Origin: Aliamphritea hakodatensis
Lineage (GTDB): Bacteria > Pseudomonadota > Gammaproteobacteria > Pseudomonadales > Balneatricaceae
DNA length: 64,000 bases
NCBI RefSeq assembly: GCF_024347195.1
Contig: NZ_AP025281.1
Span: forward strand, 4,650,001-4,714,000
Direction: 5' to 3'
Position numbers and translations under genes: made by a program. This document shows, in pieces, positions 32,244 to 40,600 of the stretch. How positions within the stretch are numbered: the stretch's first letter is position 1; each line of letters starts with the position of its first letter. Under the pieces are notes generated by a model, which saw only the letters and a program-made list of their open reading frames with translations, was not told the DNA's origin and did no database searches.

Positions 32244-32597
32244 TCAGCGGCGCAGCTCTTCAACCCGTTCAGCCAGCATCTTGTATTCGCCGTAAGCTTC
32301 GCCTACAAGGGTTCGCAGGCCGTTAGAAAACTCATTCACCTGATCAATATCACCGTTGGGCAATACTTTATCCCAGGCGGCCTTAAGGGTTTTATCCATC
32401 ATAAACAGCGGCTGGCACTCAATGCTCTGCCAGATTTGCTCCAGCCGGAAACTGCGTTGCGCCACTGACAGACAGGCCCTGACCGCCGGCCGTTGCTGGA
32501 GGATAAAAATAGCCGCCGAGCGAGCTTCTGCCGTTGGCAAAGCCTGCACCGGGAAACTCATAAACACACACAAAAACAATGGAAAAAAAGGCTTCAT
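32244..32597 (-). CDS. Small exported protein of unknown function
   Basis: 117 residues from ATG 32597 (GGAG five bases upstream). Signal peptide MKPFFPLFLCVFMSFPVQA, then a helical domain with two cysteines (RACLSVAQRS and SIECQPLF) that could form a disulfide. No family recognised. It stands alone, convergent with the LysR gene (18 bp apart). Composition and codon use fit the neighbours. Confidence 0.7.
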   Translation of the reverse strand: MKPFFPLFLCVFMSFPVQALPTAEARSAAIFILQQRPAVRACLSVAQRSFRLEQIWQSIECQPLFMMDKTLKAAWDKVLPNGDIDQVNEFSNGLRTLVGEAYGEYKMLAERVEELRR

Positions 32598-32820
32598 CAA
32601 CACTCCGGGCTCACCAGAAAAATATCCAAAAAAGTAGAATTACTCTGTTAACGACCAGCTGCACAGCAAGTTTAGCTAAAATACTCCTGCCACGTATCAA
32701 AAAAACTGGCCATTTGGTCAGGAAGCGTTTGCATTTAACCCTCGGGCACAGGTAGAGTTAGCCACTGCGTCAGAGGCGATAGATGCTTCTGCAACAGAAT
32801 AATAAATGGAGATCATTTCG

Positions 32821-33936
32821 ATGAATCAATTTCGCAAAACTGTGCTCGGTCTAAGCACTGCGATTTGTATTATGGGCATGAGCGCAGCTGCTCAGGCTGA
32901 AACTCTGAAAATCGCTCTGGCCGGTCCTGCTACAGGTCCTGTTGCTCAGTACGGTGATATGCAGAAAATTGGTGTTATGGCGGCGATCGAAGATATCAAC
33001 GCAGCTGGCGGCATCAACGGTATGCAGCTTGAAGGCGTTATCTACGACGACGCTTGCGACCCTAAGCAAGCGGTAGCTGTTGCTAACAAAATTGTTAACG
33101 ATGGTATCAGCCATGTTGTTGGTCACCTGTGCTCTTCTTCTACTGAACCTGCTTCAGACATTTACGAAGAAGAAGGCATTCTGATGATCACTGCAGCGTC
33201 TACTTCTCCGTCTATTACTGAGAAAGGCCACCAGATGGTATTCCGTACTATCGGTCTGGACAGCCTGCAGGGCAGCCTGGCAGCGGATTACATCAAAACA
33301 GTTAAGCCTAAGCGTTTAGCAGTAATTCACGATAAGCAGCAATACGGTGAAGGTCTGGCGACAACTGTCCGTGACTCACTGAAAGGTGCTGGTATCGAAG
33401 CGGCTATGTTCGAAGGCGTAACATCAGGTGACAAAGACTTCTCTGCCCTGATCGCTAAGCTGAAGAAAGAAGGCGTTGACTTCGTTTACTACGGTGGTTA
33501 TCACCCGGAGCTGGGCCTGATCCTGCGTCAGTCAGCTGAAAAAGGCTTTAATGCTCAGTTCATGGGTCCTGAAGGCATCGTAAACGCAGACCTGGCAAAA
33601 ATTGCCGGTGAAGCGATGGAAGGTGTACTGGCGACTGCTCCTAAGAGCTTCGACCAGAACCCTGTTAACCAGAAACGTGTAGAAGCAATTAAAGCGAAAG
33701 GCGAAGACTCTACCGGTCCTTTCGTATTTACCGCTTATGCAGCTGTTGAAGTGATGACTAACGCCATGACTAACACAAACAGCACTGATACTGAAAAGCT
33801 GGCTGAATACATCCGTAGCAACGGTGTTTCTACTGCAATCGGTGACGTTAAGTATGACGAAAAGGGCGACCTGACTGAGTCTACTTTCCTGGTTTACCGC
33901 CTGCACAAAGACGGTTCAAAAACCGCTGCTGAATAA
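32821..33936 (+). CDS. livK: Branched-chain amino-acid ABC transporter, periplasmic binding protein
   Basis: 371 residues from ATG 32821 (MNQFRKTVLGLSTAICIMGM; GGAGATC upstream). Signal peptide ends at AQA before ETLKIALAGPATGPVAQYGD. Leu/Ile/Val-binding fold with DDACDPKQAVAVANKIVNDG, VVGHLCSSSTEPAS and IYEEEGILMITAASTSP. Captures leucine, isoleucine, valine or related amino acids for LivHMGF. Its codon use is strikingly biased to T-ending Ala, Val, Gly and Pro codons (GCT, GTT, GGT, CCT) compared with its neighbours, a sign of very high expression. Two hairpins follow the stop. Confidence 0.95.
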   Translation: MNQFRKTVLGLSTAICIMGMSAAAQAETLKIALAGPATGPVAQYGDMQKIGVMAAIEDINAAGGINGMQLEGVIYDDACDPKQAVAVANKIVNDGISHVVGHLCSSSTEPASDIYEEEGILMITAASTSPSITEKGHQMVFRTIGLDSLQGSLAADYIKTVKPKRLAVIHDKQQYGEGLATTVRDSLKGAGIEAAMFEGVTSGDKDFSALIAKLKKEGVDFVYYGGYHPELGLILRQSAEKGFNAQFMGPEGIVNADLAKIAGEAMEGVLATAPKSFDQNPVNQKRVEAIKAKGEDSTGPFVFTAYAAVEVMTNAMTNTNSTDTEKLAEYIRSNGVSTAIGDVKYDEKGDLTESTFLVYRLHKDGSKTAAE

Positions 33937-33952
33937 GTTTTTAACTACAACC

Positions 33953-34020
33953 GATCAGGTCTGACAGATACCTTTCTTCAGACCTAGATCCCGAGGCCCT
34001 TGCACCGTGATCCGGTGCCG
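33953..34020 (+). repeat. Intercistronic hairpins between livK and livH
   Basis: AGGTCTGA (33957-33964) with TCAGACCT (33978-33985), then GCACCG (34002-34007) with CGGTGC (34013-34018). No T tract. Probably 3' protection or partial termination giving an excess of the binding protein over the membrane subunits. Confidence 0.65.
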
Positions 34021-34047
34021 GGGTTTCGTTATATCTGGTCCCTGCAA

Positions 34048-34974
34048 ATGTCAGAATTTTCTCTCTACCTATTGCAACAGCTCATTAACGGGCTAACAAT
34101 CGGGTCCACCTATGCCCTGATCGCTATCGGCTACACAATGGTTTATGGCATCATCGGCATGATCAACTTTGCCCACGGCGAGATCTATATGATCGGCTCC
34201 TATGTGACATTCATTGTCATTGCGGGTCTGCTGGGCATGGGAATGGTGAGCCTTCCAATCATACTTATCATTGCCCTGGTGATTGCAATATTTATTGCCA
34301 GCACCTACGGCTGGACTGTTGAGCGCGTGGCCTATCGGCCGTTACGTGGTTCCAACCGACTGATTCCACTGATCTCTGCGATCGGTATGTCTATTTTCCT
34401 GCAGAACTTTGTTGTTCTGGCTCAGGGTGCACGCGATGTCGCTTTACCGCCTCAGATTACCGGCGGCTGGAGCTTCGGTGATGCCAGCAGCTTTGAAGTT
34501 TCCGTCTCTTATATGCAGATGATGATCTTCGCGGCGACCTTCATCACGATGACGGTACTGACACTGTTTATCTCACGTTCCCGTATGGGGCGGGCTTGCC
34601 GGGCATGTTCTGAAGACCTGGGCATGACCAACCTGCTGGGTATTGATACCAATAAGATCATTGCACTGACCTTCATCATCGGTGCGGCACTGGCGGCGGT
34701 AGCAGGTCTGCTACTGGGTCTGTATTACGGCGTAATCAACCCTTTCGTTGGTTTTATCGCAGGTCTGAAAGCCTTCACGGCAGCAGTTCTGGGCGGTATC
34801 GGATCCATTCCGGGCGCAGTACTGGGTGGCTTATTGCTGGGTGTTACTGAAGCAATGACAGCAGCCTTCTTCCCTGCAGAATACAAAGACGTTGTTGCCT
34901 TTGGTCTGCTGGTTCTTATTCTGTTAGTTCGTCCAAGTGGCCTCCTCGGTAAGCCGGAGGTAGAGAAAGTATGA
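34048..34974 (+). CDS. livH: Branched-chain amino-acid ABC transporter permease LivH
   Basis: 308 residues from ATG 34048 (MSEFSLYLLQQLINGLTIGS), chosen because it matches the homologous N-terminus; the open frame extends to 34000. About eight membrane helices, with YALIAIGYTMVYGIIGMINF and AHGEIYMIGSYVTF conserved, and the ABC-contact loop (RACSEDLGMTNLLGID). Forms the inner-membrane channel with LivM. It overlaps livM by 4 bp (ATGA). Confidence 0.96.
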   Translation: MSEFSLYLLQQLINGLTIGSTYALIAIGYTMVYGIIGMINFAHGEIYMIGSYVTFIVIAGLLGMGMVSLPIILIIALVIAIFIASTYGWTVERVAYRPLRGSNRLIPLISAIGMSIFLQNFVVLAQGARDVALPPQITGGWSFGDASSFEVSVSYMQMMIFAATFITMTVLTLFISRSRMGRACRACSEDLGMTNLLGIDTNKIIALTFIIGAALAAVAGLLLGLYYGVINPFVGFIAGLKAFTAAVLGGIGSIPGAVLGGLLLGVTEAMTAAFFPAEYKDVVAFGLLVLILLVRPSGLLGKPEVEKV

Positions 34975-36233
34975 CCCACAGTAAACTTTACAGCGCAATT
35001 TTTGCCGCCGGGATTACTTTTATCCTGGCGTGCCTGATGATCGGCATCAAGCTCGACACTGACGGTACTCAACTGGCGATAAAAGGGGCGACCACAGCCC
35101 AGTGGTTCTGGATACTTGGCGGTATCGCTGTCGTGTTCTTCTCGCAGCTTTTCTCCCGCCAGATTGACAGCATGTTCTCACACCTGCCTAAGCCACAGCT
35201 AGGCAAACTGATTCCTGCTCAGGCAAAATCAGATGCCATGAAGCCCTGGCTGGTTGCCGGTGCCATTGTCATCTTACTGGTGTGGCCATTTATGGTATCC
35301 CGGGGGTCAGTTGACCTGGCAACCCTGACACTGATCTACATCATGTTAGGCCTGGGCCTTAACATAGTGGTTGGTTTAGCCGGCCTGCTGGATCTGGGCT
35401 TCGTCGCCTTCTACGCAGTCGGTGCCTATACCTACGCTCTGCTGTCGCTGTACTTTGGCTTTTCCTTCTGGATTTGTCTGCCGCTGTCTGCAGCACTGGC
35501 CGCCCTGTTCGGCTTCGTTCTGGGCTTCCCGGTACTGCGGTTACGGGGTGACTACCTGGCGATTGTAACTCTGGGCTTCGGTGAAATTATCCGTATCCTG
35601 CTGAACAACTGGACTGACGTTACCGGTGGTCCAAGTGGTATTTCCGGTATCGCCAAACCTACCCTGTTCGGCCTGGAGTTCACCCGTAAGGTTAAAACCG
35701 AAGGTGCCACTACCTTCCATTCGTTCTTTGATATCAGCTACTCCAGTTCATATAAAGTTATCTTCCTGTATATGATTGCTGTGTTACTGGTGCTATTCCT
35801 GATTTACCTGATCAACCGTTTGATCCGGATGCCAATCGGCCGCGCCTGGGAAGCATTACGTGAAGACGAAATCGCCTGCCGCTCGCTGGGTCTGAACCGT
35901 ACATCTATCAAGCTGTCTGCGTTTACCATCGGTGCATCTACTGCCGGTTTCGCCGGTTGCTTCTTCGCTGCACGTCAGGGCTTTATCAGCCCGGAATCCT
36001 TTATCTTTATAGAATCAGCCATCATTCTGGCGATTGTTGTTCTTGGTGGTATGGGTTCGCAGGTCGGTGTCATTCTGGCGGCCATTATTATGACCATACT
36101 GCCGGAACTGGCACGTGAGTTCTCCGAATACCGGATGTTGCTGTTCGGTCTGTTGATGGTTGTCATGATGCGCTGGCGTCCTGAAGGCCTGTTACCGATG
36201 AAACGTCCGCAGCTGGAGTTGAACAAACAATGA
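34971..36233 (+). CDS. livM: Branched-chain amino-acid ABC transporter permease LivM
   Basis: 420 residues, a long LivM with extra N-terminal helices. Conserved GLGLNIVVGLAGLLDLGFVA, FGEIIRILLNNWTDVTGGP, RAWEALREDEIACRSLG (NBD contact) and GMGSQVGVILAAIIMTILPE. Pairs with LivH. Start overlaps livH and stop overlaps livG by 4 bp each, so the set is translationally coupled. Confidence 0.96.
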   Translation: MTHSKLYSAIFAAGITFILACLMIGIKLDTDGTQLAIKGATTAQWFWILGGIAVVFFSQLFSRQIDSMFSHLPKPQLGKLIPAQAKSDAMKPWLVAGAIVILLVWPFMVSRGSVDLATLTLIYIMLGLGLNIVVGLAGLLDLGFVAFYAVGAYTYALLSLYFGFSFWICLPLSAALAALFGFVLGFPVLRLRGDYLAIVTLGFGEIIRILLNNWTDVTGGPSGISGIAKPTLFGLEFTRKVKTEGATTFHSFFDISYSSSYKVIFLYMIAVLLVLFLIYLINRLIRMPIGRAWEALREDEIACRSLGLNRTSIKLSAFTIGASTAGFAGCFFAARQGFISPESFIFIESAIILAIVVLGGMGSQVGVILAAIIMTILPELAREFSEYRMLLFGLLMVVMMRWRPEGLLPMKRPQLELNKQ

Positions 36234-36997
36234 GTCAGTTACTATTAGATGTAAACGATCTGACCATGCGTTTTGGCGGCCTGGTGGCCGTCAACGGTGT
36301 CAGCTTAAAAGTTAAAGACAAGCAGATCGTCTCAGTTATCGGCCCTAACGGTGCAGGTAAAACCACAGTATTTAACTGCCTGTCGGGTTTCTATATCCCG
36401 ACTGAAGGCAGCGTTATGCTGCGCAGTGAACAGATCGCCGGCCTGAAAGACTTCCAGATTTCCCGACGGGGTCTGGTACGTACTTTCCAGCACGTGCGTC
36501 TGTTCTCCAAGATGACAGTAATTGAGAATATGCTGGTTGCTCAGCATCGCCACCTCAACACTAATCTGTTATCCGGGCTGTTCAAAACACCGAACTATCG
36601 CCGCCGTGAAACCGAAGCAATGGACCGCGCCGCACACTGGCTGGACGAAGTTGGCCTGCTGGAATTCGCTAACCGCGAAGCAGGCAATCTGTCTTACGGT
36701 CAGCAGCGCCGTCTGGAAATTGCGCGCTGCATGGTCACCCAGCCAGAACTGCTGATGCTGGATGAACCTGCTGCCGGTCTTAACCCTAACGAGACCAAAG
36801 AGCTGGATGAACTGATCATCAAGCTACGTGATGTGCATGATATTTCTATCCTGCTGATTGAGCATGACATGGGGCTGGTAATGGGTATCTCTGATCACAT
36901 TTACGTGATCGCACAGGGAACACCTTTAGCCAATGGCCTGCCGGATGAGATTAAAAACAATCCGGACGTTATCAAAGCCTATCTCGGAGAGGAATAA
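36230..36997 (+). CDS. livG: Branched-chain amino-acid ABC transporter ATP-binding protein LivG
   Basis: 255 residues. Walker A GPNGAGKT, the LivG-type RTFQHVRLF Q-loop region, signature LSYGQQRRLEIAR, Walker B LLMLDEPAAGLNP and H-loop IEHDMG. Hydrolyses ATP with LivF to drive import. Overlaps livM by 4 bp and is followed 4 bp later by livF. Confidence 0.97.
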   Translation: MSQLLLDVNDLTMRFGGLVAVNGVSLKVKDKQIVSVIGPNGAGKTTVFNCLSGFYIPTEGSVMLRSEQIAGLKDFQISRRGLVRTFQHVRLFSKMTVIENMLVAQHRHLNTNLLSGLFKTPNYRRRETEAMDRAAHWLDEVGLLEFANREAGNLSYGQQRRLEIARCMVTQPELLMLDEPAAGLNPNETKELDELIIKLRDVHDISILLIEHDMGLVMGISDHIYVIAQGTPLANGLPDEIKNNPDVIKAYLGEE

Positions 36998-37001
36998 GCG
37001 G

Positions 37002-37703
37002 ATGTTAAAGATTAAAAACGTTAACACCCACTACGGTCAGATTCAGGCGCTTCATGACGTATCTGTTGATATTCAGGAAGGTGAAATCGTCACCCTGATC
37101 GGTGCCAACGGTGCAGGTAAAACCACCCTGATGATGACCATCTGCGGTGACCCGCAGGCATCTTCAGGTCAGATCACGTTTGAAGGTGAGGAGCTTAGCT
37201 CTCTGAACACACCTGACATCATGCGCAAAGGTCTTGCGATCGTGCCTGAAGGCCGTCGGGTTTTCAGCGGCATGACGGTTGAAGAGAATCTCTTCATGGG
37301 CAGCTACTTCCGTAGCAAGGAAGATGCAGAAAAAACGGCTCAGCACGTACTGGAACTGTTCCCCCGTCTGGAGGAGCGTTACAAGCAGCGCGCCGGTACC
37401 ATGTCCGGTGGTGAGCAGCAGATGCTGGCCATTGGCCGCGCCATGATGAGTAAGCCCCGCATGCTGTTGCTGGACGAACCGTCTCTGGGTCTTGCGCCGA
37501 TCATTATCCAGCAGATCTTTGACATTATTCAGCGGCTGCGTGATGAAGGTGTAACCATCTTCCTGGTTGAACAAAACGCCAACCAGGCATTACGTATTGC
37601 TGACCGCGGATATGTTTTAGAAAACGGCCGCATCGTGAAGAGCGATACCGGCGAAAACCTGCTGACAGACGCTTCCGTACGGGAAGCTTATCTGGGCGGT
37701 TAA
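37002..37703 (+). CDS. livF: Branched-chain amino-acid ABC transporter ATP-binding protein LivF
   Basis: 233 residues from ATG 37002 (MLKIKNVNTHYGQIQALHDV), preceded by GAGGAATAAGCGG, which overlaps the end of livG. Walker A GANGAGKT, the LivF hallmark VPEGRRVFSGMTVEENL, signature MSGGEQQMLAIGRAM, Walker B LLLDEPSLGLAP and H-loop EQNA. Last gene of livKHMGF; a strong terminator follows. Confidence 0.97.
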   Translation: MLKIKNVNTHYGQIQALHDVSVDIQEGEIVTLIGANGAGKTTLMMTICGDPQASSGQITFEGEELSSLNTPDIMRKGLAIVPEGRRVFSGMTVEENLFMGSYFRSKEDAEKTAQHVLELFPRLEERYKQRAGTMSGGEQQMLAIGRAMMSKPRMLLLDEPSLGLAPIIIQQIFDIIQRLRDEGVTIFLVEQNANQALRIADRGYVLENGRIVKSDTGENLLTDASVREAYLGG

Positions 37704-37720
37704 TGCTGATTTATAAGCGA

Positions 37721-37750
37721 AAAAGCCAACCTTAGGGTTGGCTTTTTTTT
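37721..37750 (+). terminator. Terminator of the liv operon
   Basis: AAGCCAACC-TTAG-GGTTGGCTT perfect 9-bp stem with an eight-T tail. Confidence 0.92.
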
Positions 37751-37978
37751 GCCCGCAAAACACTTCTCAGCTGTAAATCAGTCGCATATAAAACACAAAA
37801 TGGTTATCTCATTGTGTTTGAAAACCGATAATTCCCCTACACTTTAACTTGAGCTTAACGGGTAATTAATGCACAATCGCCACCTATAGATAATTTGTCG
37901 CTTTTTTACGACAAAAAATAATCGGCTGAACCTCGGGTATCAACCGGCTGGATATGAAGTAACCAAGGGGAAATACAG

Positions 37979-38179
37979 ATGGCACATCTTTGTCTTGACT
38001 GCAGATCTCTGCTGACAACACAATCTATTCGCCTGCATGACAATCTCCAGGAAGTGAAGCACGTACATAACAATACACTGTACGCCTGCAAGAGTTGCCA
38101 TGCGGAAATTGCGCTGACCAGCGTACCGCACCAGTGGGTACTGATGAACGCAAAGCGTAACGAGCAAAAGGTCGCTTAA
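37979..38179 (+). CDS. Small zinc-ribbon-like protein
   Basis: 66 residues. Two CxxC pairs (C5-C8 and C37-C40) with basic C-terminus form a likely rubredoxin-like zinc knuckle. The ribosome site AAGGGGAAA is strong, and a bidirectional terminator follows directly, so it is a real monocistronic gene despite its size. The function is unrecognised. A 228-bp upstream region separates it from the liv terminator. Confidence 0.75.
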   Translation: MAHLCLDCRSLLTTQSIRLHDNLQEVKHVHNNTLYACKSCHAEIALTSVPHQWVLMNAKRNEQKVA

Positions 38180-38212
38180 TAACCGGCACGCTTACGCTCC
38201 GGCGAAAGACAC

Positions 38213-38240
38213 AAAAAAGGCGCTCTGTGAGCGCCTTTTT
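38213..38240. terminator. Bidirectional terminator between the zinc-ribbon gene and parC
   Basis: AAAAAAGGCGCTC-TGT-GAGCGCCTTTTT, a 7-bp GC stem extended by A-T pairs, with A6 and T5 flanks. Confidence 0.9.
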
Positions 38241-38280
38241 GCTGTCTGACGTTTACCGGGGCTGCCCCCGGCAAGCCGGT

Positions 38281-40563
38281 TTATTCAGACGTTTCTTCTT
38301 CTGTGGCACTCGCTGCAGCGGTCACTTCCAGCGAATCGACCCGCTGATAGCCCCGCGGCAGTTTATTACCCCGGCGGCCACGCTCACCCCGGTAGTGTTC
38401 CAGGTCAGCTGGTTTCATCTTCAGATGCTGCCGGCCGGCATGCACCAGCAACGTATCTTCAGCCGATAAGGTCACCATCGCCACCAGCAACTCTTCACGG
38501 GCAGCTGCCCGCGCTGACGGAATGTTAATGATCTTATTCCCCTTACCCCGGCCCAGCTCCGGTAATTCAGCCACCGGGAAGACCAGCATCCGGCCCTCAT
38601 TGGTCACGGCCACCAGCAGATCAGCGCCTTTGTCGGCTATGGCCAGTGGCTGCATACCTTTGGCATTCTTAGGCAATGTCAGCGCCGCCTTACCGGTACG
38701 GGTCTTACTGGTCAGATCAGCAATCTTAGTGACGAACCCATAACCGGCATCCGATGCCAGCAGCACCGCATCCTGTTCCTTACCGGCAATGGCACCGTCA
38801 ATGGTGGCATCCTTCGGTAAGGTCAGTTTGCCGGTCACCGGCTCCCCCTGCCCCCTGGCTGACGGCAATGTATGGGACTCCAGCGCATAGGCACGCCCGG
38901 TCGTATCCATCAGGATCAGCGGCTGATTCATCCGCCCCCGGCACGCCAGCTTAAAGCCGTCGCCGGATTTATAGTTAAGGCCGTTCGGGTCGATATCATG
39001 GCCTTTCGCTGCGCGAATCCAGCCCTGCTTAGACAGTACTACCGTAATCGGATCAGCACTCAGCAGCGCTTTCTCATCCAGCGCTTTGGCTTCTTCACGG
39101 GTCACAATCGGAGAGCGGCGGTCATCGCCGAATTCTTTGGCATCCGCTTTCAGCTCATCTTTGATCAGCTTACGCATCAGCTTGTCGGACCCCAGAATTT
39201 CTTCCAGCTGCTTACGTTCTGCTTCCAGCTCATCCTGCTCAGCGCGGATCTTGATTTCTTCCAGCTTGGCCAACTGACGCAGACGGATTTCAAGAATCGC
39301 TTCCGCCTGAATCTCAGTGATGCCGAAACGCTCCATCATCACTAACTTAGGCTTGTCTTCCGTACGGATGATTTCAATCACTTCATCAATATGCAGATAA
39401 GCAACCATCAAGCCTTCAAGGATATGCAGACGGGCCAGTACCTTATCCAGACGGTGCTGTAACCGGCGACGCACAGTGTCAGTACGGTAAGTCAGCCACT
39501 CGGTCAGGATCTGACGCAGATCCTTCACCTGTGGGCGGCCATCAATGCCGATCATGTTCATGTTGACCCGGTAAGTACGCTCCAGGTCGGTGCTGGCAAA
39601 CAGGTGGGCCATCAGCTGCTCAATATCAACCCGGTTAGAGCGCGGCACAATCACCAGACGGGTCGGGTTTTCATGATCAGATTCATCCCGCAGATCGGAC
39701 ACCATCGGCAGCTTTTTCTGCTGCATCTGCTGAGCAATCTGCTCCAGAATCTTGGCACCGGATACCTGATGAGGCAGCGCAGTAATGACAATATCACCCT
39801 GCTCCTGGGTATAAACCGCCCGCATCCGCAGGCTACCCTTACCGGTCTCATACATTTTGCGCAGTTCATGTCGCGGTGTGATCAGCTCAGCATCCGTTGG
39901 CATATCCGGACCAGGCAGAATTTCACATAACTCTTCAACCGTACTGCTTGGCTTGTTCAGTAACTGAATACAGGCCTGAGTCACTTCCCGCAGGTTATGG
40001 GGCGGAATATCCGTGGCCATACCCACCGCGATCCCCGTGGTGCCGTTGAGCAGAATGTTTGGCAAACGGGCCGGCAGAGTCAGCGGCTCCTGCAGGCTGC
40101 CATCAAAGTTAGGGCCCCAGTCAACCGTGCCCTGTCCGACTTCCTTAAGCAGCACATCCGCATAGCGGGCCAGCTTGGCTTCGGTATAACGCATCGCCGC
40201 AAAGGACTTCGGGTCATCCGGCGAGCCCCAGTTACCCTGACCGTCGATCAGCGGATAACGGTAAGAAAACGGCTGTGCCATCAGCACCATGGCTTCATAA
40301 CAGGCACTGTCACCGTGCGGGTGGAATTTACCCAGCACGTCACCCACGGTACGGGCAGACTTCTTGTGCTTGGCGGTGGACTTAAGCCCCAGCTCAGACA
40401 TCGCATAGACAATGCGGCGTTGTACCGGCTTCAGGCCATCGCCGATATTCGGCAATGCCCGGTCAAGGATGACGTACATGGAATAATCCAGATACGCCTT
40501 CTCGGTATATTCTTTTAATGACAGGCGTTCGACGCCTTCATCAATGTGTACGGTTCCACTCAT
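38281..40563 (-). CDS. parC: Topoisomerase IV subunit A
   Basis: 760 residues. Breakage-reunion domain with GKFHPHGDSACYEAMVLMAQ; Ser86 and Glu90 correspond to the quinolone-resistance positions Ser80/Glu84 of E. coli and are wild type. The catalytic Tyr is Tyr126 in AAMRYTEAKL. The C-terminal domain is a degenerate beta-pinwheel (GYGFVTKIADL, RMLVFPVAELPELGRGKGNK) without the GyrA box. Decatenates sister chromosomes with ParE. 37 bp downstream of parE, same strand. Confidence 0.97.
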   Translation of the reverse strand: MSGTVHIDEGVERLSLKEYTEKAYLDYSMYVILDRALPNIGDGLKPVQRRIVYAMSELGLKSTAKHKKSARTVGDVLGKFHPHGDSACYEAMVLMAQPFSYRYPLIDGQGNWGSPDDPKSFAAMRYTEAKLARYADVLLKEVGQGTVDWGPNFDGSLQEPLTLPARLPNILLNGTTGIAVGMATDIPPHNLREVTQACIQLLNKPSSTVEELCEILPGPDMPTDAELITPRHELRKMYETGKGSLRMRAVYTQEQGDIVITALPHQVSGAKILEQIAQQMQQKKLPMVSDLRDESDHENPTRLVIVPRSNRVDIEQLMAHLFASTDLERTYRVNMNMIGIDGRPQVKDLRQILTEWLTYRTDTVRRRLQHRLDKVLARLHILEGLMVAYLHIDEVIEIIRTEDKPKLVMMERFGITEIQAEAILEIRLRQLAKLEEIKIRAEQDELEAERKQLEEILGSDKLMRKLIKDELKADAKEFGDDRRSPIVTREEAKALDEKALLSADPITVVLSKQGWIRAAKGHDIDPNGLNYKSGDGFKLACRGRMNQPLILMDTTGRAYALESHTLPSARGQGEPVTGKLTLPKDATIDGAIAGKEQDAVLLASDAGYGFVTKIADLTSKTRTGKAALTLPKNAKGMQPLAIADKGADLLVAVTNEGRMLVFPVAELPELGRGKGNKIINIPSARAAAREELLVAMVTLSAEDTLLVHAGRQHLKMKPADLEHYRGERGRRGNKLPRGYQRVDSLEVTAAASATEEETSE

Positions 40564-40600
40564 ATTCTTTTCCTAAGCCAGCTGTCTGGCATAACAGACC

